This document shows positions 1 through 11,693 of a stretch of 64,000 nucleotides of DNA, in pieces; position 1 is the first letter of the stretch, and each line of letters begins with the position of its first letter. Position numbers and translations under genes: made by a program. The DNA is from Zygnema cylindricum. Lineage: Eukaryota > Streptophyta > Zygnematophyceae > Zygnematales > Zygnemataceae. Below the pieces are notes generated by a model. It had not been told where the DNA came from. It made no database searches and worked only from the letters and a program-made list of their open reading frames with translations. Where the stretch lies: assembly GCA_037447655.1 (NCBI GenBank), contig JBBHKE010000855.1, forward strand, positions 62,001 to 126,000. The letters are read 5' to 3'.

Positions 1-294
1 AGAGGGACCTAAAAGTGGACAGTGTTAACAGATTTGGCTTTTGTCATGAAAAACTTCCTTCCCACGTATGTCGTTGGAAACAGGTTCCAATTGTCGCAGA
101 TCTCTAGGGCATTTGATATGGCATATAGGGGGATTCCAGGCTGTTGGAGAAACTGAAAAAGTAGTCAAGTGGAACAGTCTTAGTTTCTTCTGACATATCT
201 CGTTGGAAATGTTGCAGGTTCCAATCTTTGTAAATCGTTCTATAGTTCTTAATGATTCTGTCAGACCAGCACATGAACCAATGTTTCCGCACAG

Positions 295-1032
295 TGGTCG
301 ATCACGTTCATCTGCGACCCAGAAAAATTCTGCAACGCTAGACAGGTAAACTTTGCACTATCTGATCTTGTGTAACTTTCAAGGGAGATTATCATAACTT
401 GTCATGACTTCTTCATGACTGCATCATGACTTCATCATGATTATTCATCATGACTGTTCATCATGACTTTACCATGTCTTTTTATGCTGTTATGTCTTGG
501 AAACTGCTTTCTTTTGAGGAAAAGCTTCTTATTTTTACCTTTTTTGGTTCGGCTGTGGCATACGGCACTCGCATGGCCTTCACTCGTTTTGAACTTCATG
601 TTTTAACTTTGCAGGGCTTTACAAGAGCATGATATTGTGGCAGAGGAGATGACACTTTTGAAACGTATGATGGCTGCTGTCTCTGAGGAGCGCTATGCTG
701 ACGCTGGTGATTTTCTCGTTCAATGTTTTACCATCCATAACTTCTGCCGGCTTAAAGTGTTGGCTGTCGTTCCATGAGAAACATTGACATTTTTACCCTC
801 TGCAAACTTTGGCGTTTTTTTGCCTTAGGGTCATTTGGATCATTCGTTTTCGTCAGATTTTGTGTTTTGACTGGACTTGTTTGTGGTTTAGAGTGTGGAA
901 GCTAAGTGGGCAAGAAAAGTTTACTGCGCTCCTGAGAATATGATTCTATCGTTGTATGATGTTTCTGTTACAGCTCACTTGCGCGATGAACTCAACAGGC
1001 TCCGCAAAAAGGGGTCCGGGCATCTTAATAAG
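295..1032 (+). CDS. UVR-motif protein, 3' exons of a partial spliced gene
   Basis: Three exons can be joined in frame: 295-345, 615-706 and 974-1032, with GT/AG introns. The phases fit at both junctions (AG|G and G|CT). The joined peptide contains ALQEHDIVAEEM, then AVSEERYADAAHLRDEL and NRLRKK, which is the helical-hairpin UVR (UvrB/UvrC) motif used for protein-protein contacts. In plants this motif occurs at the end of several plastid-related proteins (bifunctional nuclease BBD, ClpF, EXECUTER-like); I cannot tell which one this is. If the last exon is not spliced, it reads through 1032 and stops at a TGA near 1071. Exons upstream of 295 are probably outside or at the very edge of the window: bases 3-83 read open, but I do not recognise them. 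The splice model is inferred from motif continuity. Confidence 0.6.
391..472. repeat. Short tandem repeat, TCATGACTT-like units
   Basis: About eight imperfect copies of a 9-11 base unit (TCATGACTT / TCATCATGACT) lie in the intron between the first two recognised UVR-gene exons. They look like a simple decaying minisatellite. Confidence 0.75.
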
Positions 1033-1071
1033 GTTTGTATCAGGCCTTTTTGCTCTTCCATCCTTGCATGA

Positions 1072-3341
1072 ATGCTTTATATCCAAATCATATATCCAAA
1101 TATACTCTAAATATGCAAGAAATATTGGAACCGTTATATGCGGTAAACCCATCCCATGCGTGTATTACACAGAATAATCTCCGTATAGTATGGGATTACT
1201 GCATATAGCATTTCCAATCGGGTTTACTGTATGTAGCATTTCAAATTGTTTTTAGACATTTGAACTTTAATTCATATAGGTGTATGAATTTTTTTTATAG
1301 CTTTTTCTTGCATTAAAGTATTTTCTTAGGTTAGAATGTAGGAGATATGCAGTTCATTTTTTCAGCAATTTTTTTTAAGTGTCCATGGAGGCTTGCTTAT
1401 GTATATTTGTTGAGTGGTTCCACAGATGGTAGATGATTCTAGCTGCTGTAAATCGCGAAGTCTTGAGACCTTAAATTTAATTAAGACTTGAAGTGTAAAA
1501 ATGTTAGTTTGCAAGTTAGGTTTGTCCATTCTCTTCAAATATTAGAATCTATGGGATTTTTCGTGACTCAAACCAGATAATCATATGTTCTTGAAGGTCT
1601 GGCTTGTTGCCACGTCATACCCTAGAGTTCTCCAGAAATTTTCAGAATTTTTAATTAGTCAATAGTCACTGCAGATAGATCCTTCATGCTCTTTTAGTTA
1701 TTGGTCTGTATGGGCCAAGCAACTGGAAAGTACAGAAAAAAGTTTATGCCCAAATTGCTGAAATGTTGATAACATTGTTAATATTGCCTTGAAGACGACA
1801 AGAGAGAATATAGAAAAAAATAACTTCCTGGTTGATAAGGCAGTGAGATCATTTTCACCTGCAGAATTCAAAAATAACTGATTTTTAGTTAGTTTTTTTT
1901 TTTTTTTTTTGTCTTTTCTTTTGTTCTTCTTGACGGTACTTGGGAGCGCAGCAGCATTGATGACTGGCCGACAAATACAGAGCGGTCCATTTTCGAATTC
2001 ACTTTTTCATGAATTCTCGGGTTTTATTTGAACGAAACTCAATGAAACTGTCTTATACAACAATTTCTGGGAAATAGGGATGGTACTATCTCACTTCTCA
2101 ACTTTAGATCGCCTTTCGTCTGTTAGCAACAGCAAGGGTTATGGTCACCATTTACATGAATTAATGTTTGAAAAGTAGACTAAAAGGGTGGTTACAAGGG
2201 TTATTACAATCACAAAAGCTTGTTTTTGCTCTCATTTCGAGCATTAAGCCTTACTTTACTGGTCATAGGGATGTGTATGTGAGAGATGGTGGTTTGTACA
2301 TAGGTTACAGAACTTTCGAGAAAACCGAAAGAAATTAGGGTTATATGAGAGCAGGAGTAGGTGGTGTGAATATTCGCGAGGAAGTATGTACATATTATAT
2401 GGTGACGTTTCTATGTAGGAAGGCATTTGTCAGGAGCATGTTATAAACGCTATCGCCTGGAGGATTTTCTGAAGGAGAGTGTCTAGGTGAACTTGTTGGA
2501 AAAATGTTATGTAGGATTTTTAGTGTGTGTCCTAGTGTTTGCAGAGGGGAGATATGTAATGGCTAAAAACATTAGGGATTGGGAGTTTCTTTTAACTACA
2601 CAATCTATTTTTCACAGAAAGTTGTATGCGGCTTTTTGGTTTCTTGGATGGTAATCTTACTTTTAATGGTTTCATTATCTTCAGAGAATGGGCCGAGGTG
2701 GTAAATAGCAAAATCGTTGCGTCTTCCATAACACTTGTTATGTGAGTCATGTGTGTGATCATTTATGGAGGTTACTTTTCATTCTGTTTCACTCTTTTTA
2801 CTGTTGCAATTTTTGTTGGTACCTGTATAGCGTTAGCAGGTTTTTTAAGAAGTAGATGCTGCTTTAGATGTTGAGATTTTTCGATATTCTATCAATGAAG
2901 TTGTGTTGGGAGATGAGGCAGAAACATTTCTTATTGGCAGTTGGAAGTGTGAAAGGGTGGTCTCAATACTGAGTTGTGAGCGGTAGTCTTGATGTTGAAA
3001 TTATTCGTATGTAAACTGTCTTCAAAGTGTGTGGTTTTCCTTGTCAGGCCGCCTTTAAAAGGTTGTCCTTTCATGTTGGTCTTTGAATGTAAGTTAGTTT
3101 GACCATACATTTTTATTAGCTGTCCAGGCATCAGGTTTTTTAATTGCTTCTTTAGCTGACACTTGTACTCAGAAACAAACCAGGCATGGCATGAAAGGCC
3201 GAAAGCAAATAAAGAGCACAAACTATTGAAGCCCTAGTGAAACCTTCTAAACCCACACCAAAGATAAAAAAGAAAAAGAAGATAAGAGAAAAAAAACCCA
3301 CAAAACTCAAGATAACTGATGATGGGCACAATTCACAACTA
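1072..3341. other. Non-coding stretch after the UVR gene, no gene recognised
   Basis: AT-rich sequence with homopolymer T runs (about 1891-1910) and no open frame with recognisable motifs. It may contain further introns or the 3' UTR of the UVR gene. A 96-residue minus-strand open frame at 2931-3221 has no family features and is not called. Confidence 0.5.
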
Positions 3342-3552
3342 TAATGTGTAATCGCTATTAGCGTTATAAAATAATTAGGGTTAAAAATTAAAGAGAGTTA
3401 TTAACGCTAATTGGGAATATGGGGATTTTCACGGAAACCATCTACTCTAATTTGTTTTTTAAAATAGAATTAATAATTATATTTGAGAATTTGGGTCAGA
3501 ATTTAGGATCGCCGTATTAGCGTTATATATGCTAATTGCGATTCTCGGTGTA
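3342..3552. mobile_element. MITE copy 1 (TA-target family)
   Basis: The ends are inverted copies of a terminal sequence related to CACCGTGAATCGCTATTAGC. The right end reads GCGATTCTCGGTG followed by TA; the left end is degenerate (AATGTGTAATCGCTATTAGCG). Internal GCTAATT/GCGTTAT words repeat. It shares termini with copies at 14540, 15552 and 18278. There is no coding capacity. The TA flank points to a Tc1/mariner-like (Stowaway-type) MITE; this assignment is inferred. Confidence 0.6.
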
Positions 3553-4095
3553 GCTTCTTATCCACAAATAACTAAGAAGCGCTCTAAAAGTCGTGGAAGA
3601 AAATCATTCAGTAAAAACTACAATGCAACCATCATATCAACCTGAAAACTTCCTCGCGGTAAAACTCCCTCCATTGCTACCTGTGAGATTATGAATTACT
3701 ACTGGACATGCAATGCGACATTGGTCACCTTCTAATCTCCCTCCTTTCACTCCACCGCACGGTTTTCAGCTTGCTCTATGTGGGCATCCACGGGTCAGGA
3801 TGTCCACTGGGCTCGAGTACTTTTGTGACCTATTTTCTTGTCTCAACACTGATTTGTCTCACACGGTCGACCTCCCTAAGCTCCTGAGCATTAGAATCGT
3901 TTTTGCTCTCTTAAGGGGATTTTTCACCCACCTACCTATCGATCTCAAACCCGCCTCTCCTCCCACCGCCTCTTTTATAACATCTTTCACATCCTTTGAT
4001 AATCGCATATGGACATCCTCCATGATTTCCTGTCCGACACGTACAAGGATTCACAAATACGGTAATTACTGTAGTTAATTACATATGCTGATAGG

Positions 4096-4921
4096 TAGTG
4101 TTGGGTATCGGGTAAATTCATATCGCGATAATCTCGATATTCGATATATTGAATATCGATCGAGCAGGATCCTCGATATATCGTACCGAGACCAACATAA
4201 ATCATCGCGATATATAGTATTTTTTAAATTTTTTTTTTTTATTTTTTTATATAATATGTTATTTTAGCGAAAAAGTCAAATTGTCTAATACGCCACGTAC
4301 GCCGTGATTTTCGTTCCGTGACTTAAATGTAGACGCCGCAAAATGTAACCGACAAAAAAGTACTAATTCTGAAATTGTAATGATTAATTATTTGGGGTAT
4401 GGTTACACGAGGAGGTCTCTGTAATAGTACGGACAGCAAAATTTATGTATTACAGAGGACTCGAGTACATCGCGTATCTTTTGTCAAAAAATTTTACATA
4501 CGTGTTCTAATATGAGTGGTTCCACGTAAGTTGACCACCAAATCTCAAAAATCATCGAATATCTGGAAACATACCTTTTTCGTCTGGAAAATCGTACCTG
4601 CTTATGACGTACGTGTACTTCACAAGTGTACCTCGTCAATGTACCTCAGAGATCTCCTTCACTCTGCTGACTTTCAGGAAAAAACCGTATTTCTTTCCGG
4701 CAAAGATTTTACAGTCACTTTGTCCGAAGTCACGAGACTTTGAAAACCTGTGGGATTTTTTTTTTTTTTTTTTTTAGCTTCGATATATCGACGATACGAT
4801 ATATCGGTGATATATCGCGATGATTTGAAATTCGATATATCGAAACGATATATCGATTATCGGGTACCTAAAATTCGATATATATCGAATATCGGCAAAC
4901 GGTCCTCGATACCCAACACTA
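4096..4921. mobile_element. hAT-like element with TATCG-rich ends
   Basis: Terminal inverted repeat TAGTGTTGGGTATCG (4096) faces its exact complement at 4907-4921. The 150 bases inside each end are dense with CGATAT/ATATCG words, as in subterminal transposase-binding arrays of hAT elements. No transposase frame is visible, so it is non-autonomous. The 8-base flanks do not match each other, so no TSD is claimed. Its right end abuts the related element at 4922-5728. Confidence 0.6.
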
Positions 4922-5728
4922 CTATATATAGTTATTGGTGTTATCGCCGATAAATAACCGACATTTATCGGTTATTATCGGCGATAACACCGATATCGAT
5001 AGGCGATATATGTACGGACCGTACTGATAAACGTACCGCCAATTCACTTAACTGTACGTGTTATTCCCCCGACGCGTTCTACTCTCGACCCCTATCTACT
5101 GAGGTGCCTACCAATCAGATCATTTGTGCAAGCCGAAAGTACAGTAGCTGACATAAGATATGTACTACTTTAGTAAGACTCCAGTTAAAACGATGTACCT
5201 TTCACACCCGACGCCATGGCTTTATCCCTTTCTTCCTTGGGATCCACTGGAAACCTGCCACGTGTCAATCCGTCGGCTCTTCTGGCATAAGCCGGCTAAA
5301 GAGCCATTCCGGGATGACGGCGCTCACGCTGGCCGTCCGCTCGTATTTTTTCATTGAGAGTCGTCCGTTCGATATCGGCGGCGCGCAAAATGTTCTTTTG
5401 CGTCCGTTGTACTTTGTGTCCGCCGTCCTTTTTCCGTTCCATGGTCATCAGTTTGTCGGTACAATGCCATACGTTCCCTTCAAATTTCTGTTCAGTTAAC
5501 CGGCCAGAAAGTGCTACAAAGTGCAACGTATTTTTTCGTCAAGTCCTTACATTTCCCGTAAAAAACCGTACATTTCCCGTAAATTTACCGTTCAGTTTAC
5601 CGGACAGAAAGTACTCCGGGCAGAAAGTACAGAAAGTACAGATATATCGGGACCTCTGACCGTTCGATAACCGATAACTATCGGTATCGGTGCTATCGCG
5701 ATATTTTTTTTACCGATACACAACACTA
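4922..5728. mobile_element. hAT-like element lacking its 5' terminus
   Basis: From about 4930 the sequence follows the intact hAT copy at 16147-17339: a TATCGGCGATAA-rich arm, then a GTAC-rich middle, then a right terminus TTACCGATACACAACACTA ending at 5728. The first about 60 bases of the family, including the left inverted repeat, are missing and replaced by the end of the neighbouring element. A G-box (CCACGTGTC) lies at about 5257. It is about 2.1 kb upstream of the PP2C start; any regulatory role is speculation. Confidence 0.65.
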
Positions 5729-7365
5729 AATTAAATAGTACAGAATAGCGCACGGAAAATGACGTCGAGTTTGCAATTATAAAGAACCGATTGTGAGAAA
5801 CCCGTTCCTCTGTTTGAGACATAAAAAGTACACCGTTGAGTTTTCCGTCTCCACTGGAAAGAATTGTTCACTTTTACAGAGGCCTTTGAAGATTGACGCG
5901 TGTCGTGTTAGTGATCATTTAACACATTTCGCACGTTTTATTGTCGGTGTGGCTCACAGCCAGAGATCTTTTACGGATTTTATTTTTTCAATCCACACTC
6001 TCACTCACTCCCACGCTGCCATGTGGCAGAGTTCCAATCGCTTTAATGGCACGGTTTCCCTGGTGGCATCACCAACTAAGAGTAGAGTGCATTACATGTG
6101 ATTGTCCTACCTTATTTTTCTGAATAATGTTTTTCGTATTTAGTAGCTTTTGGTGATACGAGTGGATCTGGTGTCCATTCAGGTTAGAAGTATGTAATAG
6201 TGTTGAGCATCCCCGTTTATAAACGGTACTTTCTGTCGGCTGAAATTTTTTAGCGGTACGGGAGTGCTACAGCAGTTCTTTATAGAATCGGTACTTGCGC
6301 ATGTAGACAATCTGGAGTGCGTTCTTTGTTCGTTTACGCCGTCATCGATGTTAAGACACGCATTACCGCAAAGTCATTTACTGCAGGTCGTCACATGGAT
6401 CGTCACTCCAACCGTTTTCCATTCCGTACATCCATAATTTAAGTGTGGACATCATAGCCTGTCTCCTACATCATATTCTCAACCAAATGTCCAGATGTCA
6501 CTGTTCACATCATATCTTATAGCAGGCAACTCGCCGTTCACATCGAATCTCTTTAACGAGATTTTGTGCCAATTTGCCCTCTACCACGAGTATGGATTTT
6601 ATATTATGAACATTGATCGCAATACCGCATAGAATTCGTACGGATAGATAATTCAGAATAGATTTAACGTCACATAGTAGGCAGTTAGGCACAGAACGTG
6701 CGTCGACTCTAAATCAGGTGTAAAACTCACATCTCAACAGGTGGCACTCAACAGCTGGCCATCGCCAAAAGTCTTCTTTCACAGCATTTAGCGTGGCTAG
6801 GTACGAGCGTCTGATTCTATGCAGCCACTGTCCTGTGGAGATTCATCTGCATGGGCTCCCGTTCTACAGTTTGACAGTTCAGCATTTTGAGATTCTATGT
6901 ACTTGTAGAATCAGTGGTTGACGTGCCAGGATACGCAGCTGCATGGTCTCCGTACATGTATCTGTACGATTTTTTTAACCCATTTCTGGGTTTACCCTGT
7001 GCATCACATACACGACGTGACAAAGTGATGTGTACATGACAAAATGATGCGGAGGCCTTTGATGAGTTTGATTTGTGCTTCACCACTCTCCTTCCTACTT
7101 TTCTCAATTTCTGGCGTCTCTTTATCAACTTTTTGAGCAGTAAAAGACAGTATCTGTCTCTTTTTAAAGTCGTCTTTCTTGCAAGTGGTCGTGTGTAAGC
7201 GTAAAAGTTGTCTTAAACGTACTCTTATTCAATTAAAAAACACTTTTGCTGTCATATTTTGACTCTATTTTTCCAATTACAATCACTTCTTCATTTTGAC
7301 ATTCTGTAATATGTTTTTACAAGGTTAGTTATTAAGCCTTTTTCTTCGAGATCTCTTCTTTCTCC
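5729..7365. other. Intergenic region upstream of the PP2C gene
   Basis: No convincing gene. A hAT-like terminus word (TAGTGTTGAGCATCC) at about 6200 has no partner. The 140 bases before the PP2C start are pyrimidine-rich (TCTTCTTTCTCC next to the ATG), like a plant 5' UTR. I see no clear TATA box and no canonical G-box near the start. Confidence 0.5.
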
Positions 7366-10300
7366 ATGGAAGCTATGGCTACCGTTGATACCATGATTCC
7401 AATGGCTTCTATGACTCCTCCTCCTTCTGGATTCGTGGATGAATCTCCTTCTCCTGTTGAACCAGCAGGTTCAGTGGCTGCAAGAAGGAGGAGAATGGAA
7501 GTAAGGCGATCCAGGTTTTGTTCAACCAGGTAAAAGAGAAACATAACTTAAGAAAGGAGTACAGCTGACGTAAGCATAAGTGAAGGACAATAAGTGAAGG
7601 ACAATAAGTGAAGAAACAGAGTGAAATGAAAGAACATATCTGAAAAAGGAACATAACTGAAGGAACCATAAGTGAAGGAACATAAGTGAAGGAACACAAT
7701 TGGAAAAGGGATTAACTGAAGGAATTGCGTAAATTCTGCTGATTTTTCTCACACACATTTGGAAGAAAATAGGAGGCAGGTGGAAGAGATCCTTACAGTC
7801 AATTACAGCTATTTCTCTAAAGCAATTTTAGGGAGGGAATATTTGTAGGTTCTTGCAATATTAGTTTATAGTTTGATTATGAGAAGATGCTGTAAAGGTT
7901 GTACAATCCGTATAGATGGTTGATGTTCTCCAGTCTTCAATTCTGATTGCAATGTAGTTGTTTTTGAGTTGAGAATTTCCCTTATTTTAACTCTTGACTA
8001 CCTGTTTATTGATGGTCATTCAGGTGGGTTTCTCTCCCTCCCTCTCTCTCCCTCTCCCTCTCTCTCCCTCTCCCTCTCCCTCTCTCTCCCCATCTCCCTC
8101 TCCTCCTCTCTCCCTCTCCCTCTCTCTCTCCCTCTCTCTCTCCCTCTCCCTCTCCTTTGTTAACCCCCCTTTTTATTGCTTCCTTTTTTTGGTGTTTTTT
8201 TTTTCCCCCCCCTACAGTGGTGCTCTTTCTGAGCATATAAGCAAGCGGTCAAAAAACGTAACTTCTGATGCTTTTGCAACGGGATGTGAAGCCCTGGAAA
8301 TGCCATTCTTGAAATCTCCTCCACATTCTGTTATAAATGATCCAAACATTTTTGAGCGAGTGGAAATGGCGATCGACAGTGATAAAGACTCAATTCTCCA
8401 CTCAATTCCACTTTACGCAGATAACCAATCCTCTGACTCACAAGTGTTTTCCGGACTAGACAGCCTCGTTCGCAAGAAATCGAAAAAAACTCGAAACAAC
8501 AAATCATCCCCTTCTTCGAAAAACAGGTTTAGGCGACAGAGGAGTGTTTTAAACGGGGATGACGACAGCAATGATGTCAGCAGCAGCAGCAGTGGTAGCA
8601 GCAGCAGTAGTGGTAGTACTTCGAGCAGTGAAGGGGCCCCTGGTAACAGAGAGGTCGATTCTGAGGGAGGTATATCTGTTCCCATGACTTTTTCGAGTAT
8701 TTTACGACAGGCAAGTGCCATAGATATGGATGTTGTTCAAGGGGCGAGTTTACAGCAAGCCGATAGTACCACAATTAACGGGGATACAGGGCTAATGGTC
8801 GCAACTAACAGGGCGAGAGCTCCAATAGTAAGTATATGTAATAGTGGAAGAATAGATGGGACTTTTGCTTTTGACGACTGTCCTTCACATGGGACTCTCT
8901 CTCTTTGTGGTCGCCGCCGTGAAATGGAGGATGCTGTCGCAATTATTCCGTCTTTTGCGGTGGTTCCATGTGGAAGTGCCGTTGGTTGTCAAGCAGCTGG
9001 AGGAGAAATAGGTGACTGTCAGATGCACTTTTTTGCAGTTTACGATGGTCACGGTGGCTGTCAGGTAAGAGTTAGTTTCCTTCTGTCCCTTTTTGGAATA
9101 GGTCTGTTTGGTTCTGTTTGTTTTCCCCCCTTTTGTTTACCCCCTTTTGTTTACCTGTGAATTGTTTTAGAATCTCTCGGCGAACTGGTCTTCTGTATCT
9201 TGCAGATGGCACCTGTTTTCGGAATCAGCTGGTTTTGTTTCTTTTATTTATTTATTTTGTGAATGGTAATTGCATTAGCTGTTTTGTTGAAATATTGTCT
9301 CTCCATTTTTCATCCTTCTTTTATTCTTTTTGGAAATATTTTGTAGAAGCGATGCTACGATCTCCCTAATGCTCCTCAAGTATGTGATTAGAATTTTTTT
9401 ATGTGAAAGTATCTCAGGTCAAGCCTCTGCATAGCTGAATTGTTTGTTTGGATTTTACGCAGACCGAGAAAGGGCTTCTCTATGAAGGATAGTGGTCCCT
9501 TTTTGTGTCAGTCTGTTATTTTCTGTGCAGAAGAATTCCGTAACGTTTTGACACATAAGCTTAAACCATTAAAGTGCTTGAAATGTTTTATCTTTTTGCT
9601 GGACTTATACGGTATGAGATGTATTAACTATGCAGTCTGACAGAGAACCTAAAAAAATTGAACATGTCCTTTATGTAGGAGGCCCCTCTTTTTCTATGCA
9701 GAAAATCTCCATAATATTTTGACTGTGAGCTAATACAATGTTTACAGTCTTGGGAAATGTTAGGACTTTTTCTGGACATGTATGCAGTGTATTAATTTGC
9801 ATTCTTAGAGCAAAATTTACCAAACAGAAAAAAATTTAAAGCATCAAAACGAGCTTATGAGAAAACAAGACATGTTTTTGTGGCAGGCTGCGAATTACTG
9901 TGCAGAGAGACTCCACAATGTTTTAGCTCACGAGCTAAAACAATCGTTGGCAAAAGCTTCACCGTTGCACGAAAAAATGCATGAAAAAACACTTATGGAG
10001 AATCATTGGCGTACGGCTATGAGGAATTCTTTTTTACGAATGGATGCTGAGATTAGTGGCCATTGTTATGGAAGCTCCGGTTCTTCTTGTCAGAGACAAA
10101 ATAGTTGTCCTCACGAACCCCTCGCTCCAGAAACGGTTGGTTCTACTTCAGTTGTGGCAGTTGTGGGAGTTTCTCAAATTATTGTGGGAAATGCGGGTGA
10201 TTCACGAGCTGTTTTGTCAAGAGGAGGAAAGGCTATTCCTCTCTCTATTGATCATAAGGTGAGAAAACTGTTTCTTTTGATTATACTGTGTCGAAGTTGT

Positions 10301-11693
10301 TTTTCTTGATTATACGTTTTTTCCTGTCAAAACGCCTATCCGGACAATGATGAAGTTTTTGATGCGTTGACCGAGATCTGCACGTTTTTGGTACTTTTTT
10401 GATACTGTTTTTTTCCAGAATGGTACAAATCTCAGTCAACATTCCAAGTTTTCACCATTGTCCACTTTGGCTTAGCCTTCATTTGGTTAAGGACAGTTTT
10501 TTGCTGGGATTATGCCTTCGATTCTTTAGTCGACAATTTGTTCAACAAGAAGGGGATGAGTGAGAAGAGGGAGCAAAACGAAGGGGAAAAGAGGAGGGGA
10601 GGGTAGGAAAGGAATTATATAGGAGGCGAGAACAATGGGGAAATGGCAATAGGAGAAATTGAAAGTTGAGAGATACAGAATTTGTGGTTAATTCTGGTCT
10701 TGTATATGAAGCTTGCTGTTGGGTTATGCTTGGAAGAGATTGTGGATATGATGACATTTAACTAGAATAGAGAGTTTCGACAATCGAAATACATTTTTTA
10801 TATGGTTCTTACTATTATTATTGTTCTTATTAATATTTTTTGCAGCCGGAACGCGAGGATGAAATGAAGAGAGTGGAACAGGCAGGAGGACGAGTTATAT
10901 TCTGGAATGGATATCGGGTTCTTGGAGTTTTAGCCATGTCAAGGGCTATCGGTAAGTACTCTTTTCTTTTGTCAATGGAACTGGTAGAGAAGTTATGTTG
11001 CAACTTTGAAACTTGTCTGGAAACTATGTTGTGTGATCAATGATTGATAGGGAAATTTTGGGGCGTACTGAATTTTTTTTATTGTTTGCCGGTAGAATTT
11101 GCAATTGAACACAGTGGTTCAATTCAGTGTTTCTTTTGTGCCACATCTGTTTGATAGGTTTTACATTTGTTTTATCCTTCTGCTTCAGTCAGTTCTCCAT
11201 CACTTAGTTCTGAATGTTAATTGAGTTTAGATCGATTCATTATTTTACCGATCCGCTGATTTTTTTTTGTGTTGTTTTTTCTTGTGCTTTTTATTTCTTC
11301 TCAGGCGACAGATATTTAAAACCTTATGTTATTCCTGAGCCTGAGGTGACATTTACCGAAAGAACGGGAGAGGATGAGTGCATTATTTTGGCAAGTGATG
11401 GGCTGTGGGATGTTATATCAAATGATGTCGCATGTGAAATTGCTCGTCGATGTTTATCTAAACAATACGGAGGAAGCATAGGACGAGTGGGATCCGGCAA
11501 TTCGACTTTATCGACTGCAGAGGTAGAGGAAGTCGAGGGACCCGGGGCGGCTATTGCTGCGACAGTACTGACGAAACTTGCTCTAGCGCGCGGTAGTGGA
11601 GACAATATAAGTGTCGTCGTGGTCGATCTCAAAGCAAAGCACGCGAAATCATTGCCATTGGAAAAAAACGAATCGGTAAAAACGAATTGGTAA
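7366..11693 (+). CDS. Clade A protein phosphatase 2C (ABA-signalling type), complete
   Basis: Five exons: 7366-7529, 8218-9064, 9887-10258, 10846-10951 and 11305-11693. All introns are GT/AG with matching phases, giving 625 residues. Family members dephosphorylate Ser/Thr with two Mn/Mg ions and inactivate SnRK2 kinases; ABA receptors inhibit them. The start (TCTCCATGG) is followed by the clade A N-terminal signature [11 protein letters not shown] (residues 38-48). Metal-site motifs are REMEDA (289-294), VYDGHGG (329-335), ASDGLWDV (526-533, Asp528) and [13 protein letters not shown] (593-605, Asp596). Trp481 in VIFWNGYRV matches the tryptophan lock that contacts the ABA-bound receptor, followed by AMSRAIGDRYLKP. 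The N-terminal part is long and has a Ser/Asp-rich low-complexity stretch (about 8560-8635). The gene appears intact. Product class is near certain; the exact subgroup (ABI/HAB-like or HAI/AHG-like) is open. Confidence 0.93.
7555..7735. repeat. Degenerate minisatellite in PP2C intron 1
   Basis: Roughly eight to ten imperfect copies of an AACATAAGTGAAGGA-like unit of 11-17 bases, purine-rich on the coding strand, just inside the 5' part of intron 1. Confidence 0.7.
8028..8158. repeat. (CCCTCT)n polypyrimidine tract in PP2C intron 1
   Basis: About 130 bases of C/T only, built of CCCTCT and CTCT units, ending about 60 bases before the exon 2 acceptor (ACAG at 8214-8217). Open frames through it are artefacts. 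Similar tracts lie in a VEL-gene intron (22903) and at 26945. Confidence 0.9.
9500..9640 (+). pseudogene. Decayed copy 1 of PP2C exon 3, inside intron 2
   Basis: The stretch TTTTTGTGTCAG then a frame reading [16 protein letters not shown] aligns along its length with the true exon 3 start (TTTTTGTGGCAG, then [16 protein letters not shown] at 9887). It keeps an acceptor-like CAG at 9509-9511 and an open frame in the same phase until a TGA at 9641-9643. If spliced in, it would add a premature stop. The alignment is seen directly; origin by tandem duplication is inferred. Confidence 0.65.
9670..9815 (+). pseudogene. Decayed copy 2 of PP2C exon 3, inside intron 2
   Basis: A second, more decayed copy reads [12 protein letters not shown] then a stop, matching [13 protein letters not shown] of exon 3. 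Downstream bases (GGACTTTTTCTGGACATGTATGCAG) resemble those after copy 1 (ATCTTTTTGCTGGACTTATACGG), so the duplicated unit was about 170 bases long and includes some intron. Confidence 0.55.

Noticed and set aside
2931-3221. Minus-strand open frame of 96 residues
   Set aside because: No recognisable motif, no plausible promoter or splice context; within chance expectation for AT-rich DNA.
6201-6300. Another hAT element starting TAGTGTTGAGCATCC
   Set aside because: No matching right terminus or target duplication was found.
7969-8236. Proline/serine- or arginine/glutamate-rich proteins on both strands
   Set aside because: They are translations of the CCCTCT tract in PP2C intron 1; splice sites on either side and continuity of the phosphatase show it is intronic.
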